Source: Campylobacter vicugnae (GTDB taxonomy: Bacteria > Campylobacterota > Campylobacteria > Campylobacterales > Campylobacteraceae). From it: a stretch of DNA of 64,000 nt. Below the pieces are notes generated by a model, which saw only the letters and a list, made by a program, of their open reading frames with translations, was not told where the DNA came from and did not search any database. Below, piece by piece: positions 1-8,776 of the stretch. Both the position numbers and the translations under genes were made by a program. The stretch lies in contig NZ_CP018793.1 in assembly GCF_002139875.1 (NCBI RefSeq), positions 558,001 through 622,000 on the forward strand. Direction: 5' to 3'. Each line of letters begins with the position of its first letter. Position 1 is the first letter of the stretch.

Positions 1-1
1 T

Positions 2-715
2 AGAAGTTTTTGCCGTCAAAAGCTAAGAGATATTAATTATCAAGTATCTATTGATATTTTAGTTGCTATATTTAATGTTACAGAGGTTAAAATTTTAGAG
101 TGGTTAGAACAAGAGGGTTTAACTAAAAAAATTTCAAAAATTGCTACTGATTCAGTCTATTTAAAAGAGATAGTTCAAATTCTAGATACTCACTCCAAAA
201 AAGATAAGCTATTTTCACTTAAATTTAGCGACAAACATGAGATTAAAAAGCAAAAATTTGATAATATTGTAGTATATTCAAATTATACTATTAAAAGCGT
301 AGATTTTGATTATTGTTGTAATCCAAAACGCGGCGATGATATTATAGGTTTTAGAAATGGTAGCAATGTTACAGTTCATCATAAATTATGTGAAAGAGCT
401 GCAAAACTCATGAGTGATAAAGAAGAAATGATCTTTGTCAAATGGACAAGAAACGCTCCGCATAGATATAAAGTAATTGTAAGTATTGAGAATAAGCGTG
501 GAAGTTTGGCTGAGTTTTTAACCTATCTTGCTAAGTTAAATGTTGATTTAGTTACTATTACACTTAGCGAAAGTGATGATCTGATTGCTGCTGATTATTT
601 TGATGTGGTAATAGAGTTAAGTGAAAATTTAGATAGTTCGGTAATTAAAGATAGATTAAAAGATCGCTATAAAATAGCTGAATTTACTTCACTAAGTGAT
701 GCATATAAAAATTAA
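2..715 (+). CDS. spoT: RelA/SpoT family (p)ppGpp synthetase/hydrolase, C-terminal part
   Basis: This is the 3' end of a gene whose start lies before the window. The frame is open from base 2, and the ATG at 410 is internal, not a start. The visible part holds the conserved-cysteine domain (CCNPKRGDDIIGF around 312-348, then a VHH..C motif) followed by an ACT domain of about 80 residues (VIVSIENKRGSLAEFL) that ends the protein. Both are regulatory domains of long RelA/SpoT enzymes, which make and break the stringent alarmone. Campylobacters usually carry a single bifunctional enzyme of this kind. It is followed nine bases later by tyrS in the same direction, so the genes probably form one operon. 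Confidence 0.93.
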   Translation, partial: RSFCRQKLRDINYQVSIDILVAIFNVTEVKILEWLEQEGLTKKISKIATDSVYLKEIVQILDTHSKKDKLFSLKFSDKHEIKKQKFDNIVVYSNYTIKSVDFDYCCNPKRGDDIIGFRNGSNVTVHHKLCERAAKLMSDKEEMIFVKWTRNAPHRYKVIVSIENKRGSLAEFLTYLAKLNVDLVTITLSESDDLIAADYFDVVIELSENLDSSVIKDRLKDRYKIAEFTSLSDAYKN

Positions 716-724
716 GGAATAGAT

Positions 725-1927
725 ATGATATCTAAAATTATGAGTGAGATTAAACGCGGAACTGCCGAGATAATCGATTATGAGCGTATTGAAAATTTAA
801 TCAAAGATTACTATGAAAATGGTAAAAAATTTTATATTAAAGCGGGCTTTGACCCTACGGCTCCAGATCTTCACTTAGGACATACAGTAGTTTTAAATAA
901 GATGAGATTGCTTCAAGAACATGGCGGTATTGTGCAGTTTTTAATTGGAGATTTTACTGCAAAAATTGGCGATCCAACCGGCAAGAGCGTTACTAGAAAA
1001 ATCTTAAGCGATGAAGTAATTGCTCAAAATGCCAAAACATATAAAGAGCAAGTTTTTAAAATATTAGACGAGAGTAAAACTGAAGTAATGTTTAATTCTG
1101 CTTGGCTTAATACTTTAGGTGCTGATGGGCTTATAGCACTTGCTAGTACTTTTAATGTAGCTAGAATGCTTGAGCGTGATGATTTTACTAAACGATATAA
1201 GGCTGAGACTCCAATTGCTATTAGTGAGTTTTTATATCCACTGTTACAAGGATATGATAGTGTGGCGATGAAGTGCGATATTGAGATGGGTGGAACAGAT
1301 CAGAAATTTAATCTTTTAATGGGTAGGACTCTTGGTCGTACCTATAATATCGGAAAAGAACAAGCAATTATAATGATGCCGCTTCTTGTCGGGCTTGATG
1401 GTGTTAATAAGATGAGTAAAAGCCTAGGCAATTATATTGGTGTAACTGAATCAGCCAATGATATTTTTGGAAAAACTTTAAGTATTAGCGATGAGCTTAT
1501 GTGGGTATGGTATGAGCTTTTAAGCAGTCTTAGCAGTGATGAGATTATCAAGTTAAAAAGCGATGTAGAAAGCGGGATAGTTCATCCTAAAGTTGCAAAG
1601 GAAAATCTAGCTTTAGAACTTGCAGCTAGATTTAATACTCAAGAAGCAGCCTTAGCTGCAAGAGATGAGTTTAATAGAGTTCATGCTAAGGGGCAACTTC
1701 CAAGCGATATGGCTAAATTTGAGATAGAAGCTGATAATATCTGGATTGTAGAGGCACTTAGCCTATGCAAGCTTTCTGGATCAAACTCAGATGCTCGTCG
1801 CCATATTAAAGCAAATGCAGTCAGCGTTGATCAAGTTAAAATTAGCGATGATCAATTAAGGCTTAGTAAGGGTGAATATGTATTGCAAGTTGGTAAAAAA
1901 GCTTATGCTAGATTAGAGGTAAAATAA
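725..1927 (+). CDS. tyrS: Tyrosyl-tRNA synthetase
   Basis: This class I aminoacyl-tRNA synthetase charges tRNA-Tyr in the cytoplasm. The HIGH-like signature HLGH is at residues 50-53 after GFDPTAPDL, and the KMSKS loop follows GLDGVN. The C-terminal 70 residues form an S4-like RNA-binding domain ([15 protein letters not shown]). At 400 residues it has the usual bacterial length. The start at 725 has AAGGA at 715-719; a second in-frame ATG at 740 is less well placed. The last base of its stop codon is the first base of the next gene's ATG, which indicates translational coupling. Confidence 0.97.
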   Translation: MISKIMSEIKRGTAEIIDYERIENLIKDYYENGKKFYIKAGFDPTAPDLHLGHTVVLNKMRLLQEHGGIVQFLIGDFTAKIGDPTGKSVTRKILSDEVIAQNAKTYKEQVFKILDESKTEVMFNSAWLNTLGADGLIALASTFNVARMLERDDFTKRYKAETPIAISEFLYPLLQGYDSVAMKCDIEMGGTDQKFNLLMGRTLGRTYNIGKEQAIIMMPLLVGLDGVNKMSKSLGNYIGVTESANDIFGKTLSISDELMWVWYELLSSLSSDEIIKLKSDVESGIVHPKVAKENLALELAARFNTQEAALAARDEFNRVHAKGQLPSDMAKFEIEADNIWIVEALSLCKLSGSNSDARRHIKANAVSVDQVKISDDQLRLSKGEYVLQVGKKAYARLEVK

Positions 1928-3039
1928 TGGAATTAAAAAGTTTAAAAATAGGCAAATATGAGATTAAATATCCCATCATCCAAGGTGGTATGGGGCTTGG
2001 TATAAGCTGGAATAAACTAGCTGGTAATGTGAGCTTAAATGGCGGACTAGGTGTAATTAGCTCTGTTGGTACTGGATACTATGAACATAGGGCTCATATT
2101 ACTAAGGAGTTAAATTCAAAACCATATGATAGTGTAAATTTTTACTCTAGAAATGGCTTTAAAGCTATTATTGATAATGCTCGTAAAATTTGCGGTGATA
2201 AACCACTAGCAGCAAATATAATGTGTGCTAGCAATGATTATGCTAGAATAGTAAAAGATGCGTGCGAACATGGCATAAATATCATAATATCTGGTGCTGG
2301 TTTGCCTACAAATTTACCTGAGCTTACTAAAGGGTTTGCTGATGTGGCTCTTGTACCGATTGTAAGCTCTGCTAAAGCGTTAAAGATTATATGCAAACGC
2401 TGGTATGAACGCTACAATCGCTTACCAGATGCGGTTGTGTTAGAAGGACCACTTAGTGGAGGACATCAAGGCTTTACATATGAGCAGTGTCTAGATCCAA
2501 ACTATCAGCTAGAAAATCTTATTAAACCAGTAGTAGATGAGGCTTCCAAATGGGCTGAAGTAGGAGGAAATCCAATCCCAGTAGTAGCTGCTGGTGGAAT
2601 CTGGGATCATGATGATATTGCTAAAGTTATTGGTCTTGGAGCAAGTGGCGTGCAAATGGGGACTAGATTTATAGGAACTCATGAGTGTGATGCAGCAGAT
2701 GGATTTAAAGAGGTTTTATTAAATGCTAAAAAAGAGGATATTAAACTAATTAAAAGTCCTGTAGGCTATCCAGCACGCGGAATTCAAACAAATCTTCTTA
2801 ATTTGGTAGAAAAAAATGCTGGTCCAAAAATTCAATGCATTAGCAACTGTGTAGCTCCATGTCAGCGTGGTAAAGAGGCTAAACAAGTAGGGTATTGTAT
2901 TGCTGATAGACTATATGATGCTGTAAGCGGAAATAAGGAGACTGGGCTATTTTTTAGTGGTGCAAACGGATATAGATTAAATGAGATAATTAGCGTTAAA
3001 GAGCTTATGAAAAAGTTGGTTTATGGGGAAAATAGCTAA
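1927..3039 (+). CDS. Nitronate monooxygenase / FabK-type FMN protein
   Basis: A 370-residue TIM-barrel flavoprotein of the 2-nitropropane dioxygenase (nitronate monooxygenase) / enoyl-ACP reductase II family. The glycine-rich N-terminal FMN region (IIQGGMGLGISWNKLAG), GGLGVISS, the GPLSGGHQG loop and the GGIWDHDD / GASGVQMGTRF phosphate-binding region are all visible. It could oxidise nitronates or be an enoyl-reductase-like enzyme; sequence alone does not separate these. The C-terminus carries four cysteines in a short stretch (C-x3-C-x3-C and a further C) near residues 305-325, which is not part of the core barrel. The same gene lies between tyrS and the amidase gene in other campylobacters, as I recall. 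Confidence 0.85.
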   Translation: MELKSLKIGKYEIKYPIIQGGMGLGISWNKLAGNVSLNGGLGVISSVGTGYYEHRAHITKELNSKPYDSVNFYSRNGFKAIIDNARKICGDKPLAANIMCASNDYARIVKDACEHGINIIISGAGLPTNLPELTKGFADVALVPIVSSAKALKIICKRWYERYNRLPDAVVLEGPLSGGHQGFTYEQCLDPNYQLENLIKPVVDEASKWAEVGGNPIPVVAAGGIWDHDDIAKVIGLGASGVQMGTRFIGTHECDAADGFKEVLLNAKKEDIKLIKSPVGYPARGIQTNLLNLVEKNAGPKIQCISNCVAPCQRGKEAKQVGYCIADRLYDAVSGNKETGLFFSGANGYRLNEIISVKELMKKLVYGENS

Positions 3040-4540
3040 GCTTTTATTGCCATTTTTGCTTGTTGTTTTTGCCTTTGGTGGTGGAATATTTGATGAATTT
3101 GATAATAAATTTGCCAAGGCAAAAAAGCAAGATCAAATTCAAATTTATCATGAATTAAAGGGTATCTATCTCAACTCTATACTAAATGATAATAAAAAAT
3201 TACAACTAGAGAGCTTAAAAAGATTAGTAAGTGGTGCAAAAACTCTTGGTGTGGATTATAGCGTATATGCTAAAGAGCTAGATACTATAAGTCCAAAAAT
3301 AGATAAAAACGAGCTAAAGCCAAAAAGTGTAAATAAAGAAGATAGCAAACAAGCTAAAACTAAAAATCAAACTAATAACTCTAAAGAGAGCCAAAAAATA
3401 AATTCCAAAAATCAAAAAAATATAGAATATAAGGTGCTATCTACATCAAGCACGCAAAGTAAATTTACTATTACATTAAATGCAGATGCTACTAATTTAA
3501 ATATTAAAAAATCTGAATTAAATACCAATAAAAGTTATCGTCAGATTTTTGATTTTGATGGGATTTTAATCAAAGAGTATAAAAAACAAAAGAGTCAAAT
3601 TTCTAATCAAATAAGAGTGGCTCAATTTGATAAAGATAGCATTAGAGTAGTATTTACTAATAATACAAAACAAAATATAGGCTATAAGATTAATGGTAAG
3701 AGTATAATTTTTAGTCTAAATAGTGCTAATTCTAAAGATAATAATATACAAAAAACAGCAACCAATACTTCTAAAAAAATTAACTCAAATCAAAAAAATC
3801 AATCTACATCAAAATCAAATAGACCTACTCAAACTCAATCAAAAGCTACAAATATTGGCAAAAATAAGGTGATAGTCTTAGATGCTGGACATGGTGGAAA
3901 AGACCCAGGTGCAGTAGGCAAAAATAAACTATATGAAAAAGATATCGTATTACATATAGCCTTAGAAGCTGGTAATATCTTAAAAAAACGCGGTTATAAA
4001 GTATATTATACAAGAAGTAATGATAAGTTTATCAATCTTAGAAATCGTACTAGCTTTGCAAATGATAAAAACGCTGATATATTTATCTCTATTCATGCAA
4101 ACGCTTCACCAAATAACAAAAAAGCCAAAGAGATGCAAGGAATAGAGACATATTTTTTAAGCCCAACTAGAAGCGAAAGAAGTATGCAAGTTGCAAATTT
4201 AGAAAATAAAGCTGATACTGATGAGATGAACTATTTTACTAAAATTAGTTATCTAAATTTCTTAAATCGTGAAAAGATTATTGCTTCAAATAAGCTTGCA
4301 ATTGATGTGCAAGCTTATTTATTAGGAGCAGTAAAATCTAAATTTAAAGTAGTAGATGGTGGAGTAAGAGAGGCGCCATTTTGGGTTTTAGTAGGTGCGC
4401 AGATGCCTGCTGTGTTAATAGAGACTGGATATATATCTAATGATAATGACCATAAACTACTATCAAATAAGGGTTATAGAAACAAAATTGCTCTTGGTAT
4501 AGCAAATGGAATTGATGATTATTTTGTTAAAAATAGATGA
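3023..4540 (+). CDS. N-acetylmuramoyl-L-alanine amidase (Amidase_3)
   Basis: A secreted peptidoglycan amidase that cuts the bond between MurNAc and the stem peptide. The N-terminus is a signal peptide (hydrophobic core LLLPFLLVVFAF). A low-complexity Lys/Asn/Ser linker and an AMIN-like beta region (about residues 135-235) come next. The zinc-dependent catalytic domain runs from about residue 282 to the end: DAGHGGKDPG near 286, an acidic zinc ligand in YEKDIVLH, SIHANA, and the catalytic Glu in LIETGYISN. It overlaps the end of the previous gene by 17 bases and shares an ATGA junction with mnmC. The family includes AmiA/AmiC; campylobacters have one such enzyme needed for daughter-cell separation. 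Confidence 0.93.
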   Translation: MGKIAKLLLPFLLVVFAFGGGIFDEFDNKFAKAKKQDQIQIYHELKGIYLNSILNDNKKLQLESLKRLVSGAKTLGVDYSVYAKELDTISPKIDKNELKPKSVNKEDSKQAKTKNQTNNSKESQKINSKNQKNIEYKVLSTSSTQSKFTITLNADATNLNIKKSELNTNKSYRQIFDFDGILIKEYKKQKSQISNQIRVAQFDKDSIRVVFTNNTKQNIGYKINGKSIIFSLNSANSKDNNIQKTATNTSKKINSNQKNQSTSKSNRPTQTQSKATNIGKNKVIVLDAGHGGKDPGAVGKNKLYEKDIVLHIALEAGNILKKRGYKVYYTRSNDKFINLRNRTSFANDKNADIFISIHANASPNNKKAKEMQGIETYFLSPTRSERSMQVANLENKADTDEMNYFTKISYLNFLNREKIIASNKLAIDVQAYLLGAVKSKFKVVDGGVREAPFWVLVGAQMPAVLIETGYISNDNDHKLLSNKGYRNKIALGIANGIDDYFVKNR

Positions 4541-6381
4541 TAAAATACCATAATAACGCACTTTATAACTCTGAATTTGATGATATATATTTTAATACTT
4601 ATGAGCCTTTGGCTGAGTGTGAGTATGCTTATAGTAGCGCTTTAGATGGAGTTAATAAAAGTGCAATTGTAGTAGCTGAGGCTGGATTTGGCGTTGGGTT
4701 GAATTTCTTTTGTACTATTGCAAAGTTTAAAAGCTTAAATAAAAAGAGTCTTCACTATATTGCAGTTGAAAAGTATCCATTTAGCAAAGATGAATTAGCT
4801 AGTATTTATGAGCAATTCGGGCTTGATAGTGCTATTTATAAAGAGTTTTTAGATAGTTATCATATCGTGCCAAATTCGCTTTTGCGTATATATTTATTAA
4901 ATCATACAATTATTCTTGATTTATATTTTGGTGATATTTTAGAATTTTTAGACGAGTGCGAGTTTAGGGCTGATGTTTGGTATTTAGATGGTTTTGCTCC
5001 AAGTAAAAATCCACAAATGTGGAGTGAGGAGTTTTTATCAAATTTAGCTTGTTACTCTTATAAAGATACAATTATTAGAAGTTTTAGTTGTGCTAGAGTT
5101 GTTCGTGATAGACTTAGTCAAAATGGATTTGAAGTTGGCAAACTAAAGGGTTATCATAAAAAGCGAGAGATGTTACAAGCTATTTGCATAGAGCCAAAAT
5201 CTAGGATAAAAAAGCAAATTTGGTTTGATTTACCAATAGTTACAAACCCAAAAACTATCTTAATAATTGGTGCTGGAATTTCTGGACTAGCTATTGCTAC
5301 TTTATTTAAAGAGGCTGGATTTAATGTAGTAGTAGCTGAGTCCAATGAGAAGGCCGCACAAGGTGCAAGCTCAAATTTAGCTGGAATTTGCGCTCCACTT
5401 ATTACTCAACCTGGCGTAGCTTTGGGTGATATGCATATGAGTAGTTTTTTGCTCTCTAGGCAATTTTATAAGCAATTTGGTGGTGATTTTGTAGATTTTT
5501 GTGGGTGTGATGAGTATTTAGTAAATGATAAAATGCTGAGTAAATTCAACCACGATAGCAAGTTTTTTAGTATCAGTAATGATATTTATCCTAAAGCAAA
5601 TATTGATTTAGCTATGCAAATTCAGCCTCAAAATCTCTGCTTTGCATTGGCAAAAAATCTTGAGATTTATTATGGATATGAGCATAAATCGCTCAAACAG
5701 CTAGAAAGTTGTTATGAGGTGAATTTTAGCAATTTAAAGACAATTAAAGCCGATGTAGTAATATTTGCTAATGGCAATAGGGCAAAAGAGCTTTTTATAA
5801 GTGAATTTAGCGATGCATATATGCAGCTTAGCTCGGTGCGTGGGCAGACTACTTTAGTTGATGAGTTTATGAGTCTTAATAGACCACTAAGTGCTAGAGG
5901 ATATATCACAAAGGCTATTCATGGGGTGCAATTAGTAGGAGCTAGCTACGCACGAAGCGATGATGATGCTTTGCCTCGTAGTAGTGATGATGATGAAAAT
6001 ATAGCTTTAGTAGATGAATTTTTAAGTAATAAAAAGCCAAATATAATTGGTTCTAATGTTGGATTTAGAGGTTATAGCGGCGATAGATTCCCTATAATTG
6101 GCGGGATTCATAATGCTAGTGAATATATAAAAATATATAATTCGCTTTTATGGACAAAAAATAAACCTTCTAATAAATCTCCAGTTTATTATCAAAATTT
6201 ATTAATATCTGCTGCTCATGGCTCTCGTGGGCTTAGTACATCAATTTTGGGTGCAAATATCTTGCTTGATATGGTTTTGGGTCGTCAAATTTGTGTTAAA
6301 AAAAGTACTATTGATGCATTAAATCCATCTAGATTTATAATTAGAAAGCTGAAAAAGGGCTTAGTAAAATCAAGTAGCTAA
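4537..6381 (+). CDS. mnmC: Bifunctional tRNA mnm5s2U34 biosynthesis protein MnmC
   Basis: A two-domain enzyme for the last steps of mnm5s2U at the wobble position of tRNA. Residues 1 to about 225 are the SAM-dependent methyltransferase half (EAGFGVGLNF, then WYLDGFAPSKNPQMWS). From about residue 241 the FAD-dependent oxidoreductase half begins with ILIIGAGISGLA, removes the carboxymethyl group, and ends with the conserved AAHGSRGLSTS region. At 614 residues it has the expected length. The ATG overlaps the amidase stop (ATGA). An acidic insert with two DDD runs near residues 473-485 comes from a short GAT-rich stretch. Confidence 0.95.
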   Translation: MIKYHNNALYNSEFDDIYFNTYEPLAECEYAYSSALDGVNKSAIVVAEAGFGVGLNFFCTIAKFKSLNKKSLHYIAVEKYPFSKDELASIYEQFGLDSAIYKEFLDSYHIVPNSLLRIYLLNHTIILDLYFGDILEFLDECEFRADVWYLDGFAPSKNPQMWSEEFLSNLACYSYKDTIIRSFSCARVVRDRLSQNGFEVGKLKGYHKKREMLQAICIEPKSRIKKQIWFDLPIVTNPKTILIIGAGISGLAIATLFKEAGFNVVVAESNEKAAQGASSNLAGICAPLITQPGVALGDMHMSSFLLSRQFYKQFGGDFVDFCGCDEYLVNDKMLSKFNHDSKFFSISNDIYPKANIDLAMQIQPQNLCFALAKNLEIYYGYEHKSLKQLESCYEVNFSNLKTIKADVVIFANGNRAKELFISEFSDAYMQLSSVRGQTTLVDEFMSLNRPLSARGYITKAIHGVQLVGASYARSDDDALPRSSDDDENIALVDEFLSNKKPNIIGSNVGFRGYSGDRFPIIGGIHNASEYIKIYNSLLWTKNKPSNKSPVYYQNLLISAAHGSRGLSTSILGANILLDMVLGRQICVKKSTIDALNPSRFIIRKLKKGLVKSSS

Positions 6382-6445
6382 AATAGTAAGCTAATTTAAT
6401 AATAAATTTGGTTAGAATTAGCAAAACTATAAAAAAGGTGAGAAA

Positions 6446-6961
6446 ATGCATTGGCAAGATACGCAAATAGCAGTTGTAGAACATGGTGGTAGATTTTTTG
6501 CTTTAAATGGCTGGAATGATGAGTATTTTGATAGATGTTGGGAGTGTTCTAGTAAAGATGGCAAAAAATTTGATAGTATTGTCGGTGATGAAACATATAG
6601 AATTTGGCATGATGAAAATGGCGTAAGACTTGAACCTAATTGTTTTGGAGCAAAAGAGAGTGCTGAGTATATGTATAAGGTTTTAGTACCATACTCTGGA
6701 GCGGCAAATAGTTTAAGTGGTGAGATTTTGCGTGCAGTTTTATGCATTGAAAATAAAGAATCAAGAATAGATGGTGCTATTAAATTTTTAGAAAATCATA
6801 TAGATGATAGTGCTACTTTAGAGCTTTTAGAATTTATAAAAAATGGCGATGATTCGAAATTTGCTGAATTAAAAAGTAGAATTGAAAGCGATATATATTC
6901 TAAGTTTTTAGCAAATGAATTTATAGATAATTATGAAGATTTTGAGGATTTGGCAGATTAA
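6446..6961 (+). CDS. Hypothetical protein, 171 aa
   Basis: I do not recognise the family. The ATG at 6446 is preceded by AAAAAAGGTGAGAAA, giving an AAGGTGAG ribosome site. The first 75 residues are rich in Trp, Cys and Gly (NGWNDEYFDRCWEC near 21-34) and could be a small folded domain. The C-terminal half is acidic and helical (LENHIDDSATLELLEFIKNG). There is no signal peptide or membrane segment. It lies 64 bases behind mnmC with its own AT-rich leader and ends inside a strong inverted repeat shared with the convergent dynamin gene. Confidence 0.8.
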   Translation: MHWQDTQIAVVEHGGRFFALNGWNDEYFDRCWECSSKDGKKFDSIVGDETYRIWHDENGVRLEPNCFGAKESAEYMYKVLVPYSGAANSLSGEILRAVLCIENKESRIDGAIKFLENHIDDSATLELLEFIKNGDDSKFAELKSRIESDIYSKFLANEFIDNYEDFEDLAD

Positions 6962-6973
6962 TCTGCCAAATTT
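6949..6973. terminator. Bidirectional intrinsic terminator
   Basis: A perfect 11-bp dyad (TTTGGCAGATT / AATCTGCCAAA, 6949-6970) lies exactly between two convergent genes and is followed by AT-rich sequence. The stop codon of the 171-residue gene is inside the hairpin. It probably ends transcription from both sides. Confidence 0.75.
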
Positions 6974-8776
6974 CTATGACCATGGCAAACTAGCACTTAA
7001 CTCATCAAAATCGCTTTCATATTTTGATTTTAGTGAGTTTATGTAGTTTTGGTTTTTATTCATTAAAGTAGCTAATTCCGCTTCTAATGTGTTTATAAAT
7101 TTAGTGATAAATGTTGAATTTCCAGTAAATTCACTCTCAAACTCATAGTAGCTTAGCTCATTTAATATTCTCTCATTTATCTCACTAAGTCTAGGATAAT
7201 ATAGACTAAATGCAAGTGGATCAGACTCATAATCTTGACTACTTTTTTCACACTTTTGAGCAATGAAATTTACACTTAGCCTAATTGCATTTTGATAGTT
7301 TGCACTAACTTTTATAAATACTCTTTCAAAAAATAGCCCTAAATTTGCAAATTTAGCTAAAAATAGAGTCTCAATATGGCTTATAAATAAAGAGTATACT
7401 TCGCTTGAGAATTTGCGAATATCAGCAAATAAAAGATCAGAGTGTAATATATCTGATTTTCTAAGGCTTTCATATTTTGCTTTATAGCGAAGTGTAAGCT
7501 CTTTTAACTCATCAAATATAGCCTGTAAATCAGCTAAAATTTCATCTTCAAACTCGCTTAAATCCCGTCTAAATTTCTTAAAAATTTTAGCAAATTTCTC
7601 ATCATTATATATAAGTTTGCCTAAAATCTCATCTCTATCAAGACTTACTCTTTCATACTCTACTTTCTCAAAGCTATTTTTGCTTAGTAGGCCATTTTTT
7701 TCTTTATAATATGCTGATTTTTCATTTTTTAAAGCACCATTAATCTCACCAGCTATTAATGCTGCATTTTGTTTGATTGCTTCAAAAAATATCTCAAATT
7801 TAGAGTTATATCTATCTTTTAACTCATTAAATTTTACACTTGTTCGGTCTTGAAATTTAGTAAAAATATTTGAAATTTCATCTAAAATTTCTATAAAATG
7901 TAGATTTTGATTTTGTGATGATATGAGTATATTTTTACATGTAGATTTTATAAAATTCTCTTTGGTATTTGCAATTCTATCTAAAAACTCAAATACCGCT
8001 TCAAATCCGCTATTTGGATTATTTTCTCTTTGTAGTTTAGCTGATATTGCAGCTACGGAGCTAAAGTGAGTTGAATATGTTGTATTAGCATGAGTAAGTA
8101 CTCTAGCAATATCTTCATTGCTTAGTTTATCTTTTTGATTTAGTAGTGCAATTGCATTTTGTCTTAAATCATTTGGGATAGCGTTAAGCTCATCAAGTTC
8201 GCTTTTTCTAGCAGCATTATCAATAAGACTAATCCAAATAAGTGCTACAGCCTCTTTTAAAATCATTTTTGTCTCATAGGTATCAGCATCGCTTCTAGAG
8301 TTTAGTCCTGGAGTATCTATAAAGCTTATCTTTTTTAGTATCTCATTTGGAGCGTAGATTGTTAGATTTTTGACATCTTTTAAAGCGTGGCGTTGATCGA
8401 CAAAGGCGCTAAGCTCATCAATATTTTTATACTCATCTCTACCATCATTGTGCAAAATTTTTAGCATATAGTTTGGTGCATATTTGATAAATGTAGGCTT
8501 TGCTGTAACTGGTACAACTCCAGTAGGCAAGATATCTGAGCCTAAAAGAGCATTTAAAAAACTAGATTTTCCACTACTAAATTGCCCTACAATAGCTACA
8601 AGCGGCGGCTCATGACCTAAAGTGCTAAGATAGTTTAATTTATCAATTAGCTCTTTGCTAGGGTGAAATTTAGGCTCACTAATAAGAGCAAAAAATCTCT
8701 CCAATTCTCCGATAAATCCATCATCAAAACTTATTTGATAAATTCTTTGGTACTCTTTTATAAACTCTTTTAGCAT
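6974..8776 (-). CDS. Dynamin-like GTPase, second of a pair (DLP2-like)
   Basis: A 600-residue bacterial dynamin-like protein. The GTPase domain is N-terminal: P-loop GQFSSGKS at residues 64-71, DTPGLNS near 154 (G3), and NQKD in the G4 position. The remainder is long helices with a hydrophobic patch around residues 460-500, as expected for the stalk and membrane-binding region. It overlaps the upstream dynamin gene by 7 bases. C. jejuni has a homologous adjacent pair (Cj0411/Cj0412, from memory) that forms a hetero-tetramer and tethers membranes. The pairing here argues for the same complex, with this gene the Cj0412-like partner. Confidence 0.88.
   Translation of the reverse strand: MLKEFIKEYQRIYQISFDDGFIGELERFFALISEPKFHPSKELIDKLNYLSTLGHEPPLVAIVGQFSSGKSSFLNALLGSDILPTGVVPVTAKPTFIKYAPNYMLKILHNDGRDEYKNIDELSAFVDQRHALKDVKNLTIYAPNEILKKISFIDTPGLNSRSDADTYETKMILKEAVALIWISLIDNAARKSELDELNAIPNDLRQNAIALLNQKDKLSNEDIARVLTHANTTYSTHFSSVAAISAKLQRENNPNSGFEAVFEFLDRIANTKENFIKSTCKNILISSQNQNLHFIEILDEISNIFTKFQDRTSVKFNELKDRYNSKFEIFFEAIKQNAALIAGEINGALKNEKSAYYKEKNGLLSKNSFEKVEYERVSLDRDEILGKLIYNDEKFAKIFKKFRRDLSEFEDEILADLQAIFDELKELTLRYKAKYESLRKSDILHSDLLFADIRKFSSEVYSLFISHIETLFLAKFANLGLFFERVFIKVSANYQNAIRLSVNFIAQKCEKSSQDYESDPLAFSLYYPRLSEINERILNELSYYEFESEFTGNSTFITKFINTLEAELATLMNKNQNYINSLKSKYESDFDELSASLPWS

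Noticed and set aside
5941-6000. GAT-rich stretch in mnmC as a variable repeat
   Set aside because: The copies are short and interrupted, keep the frame, and encode a plain acidic loop.
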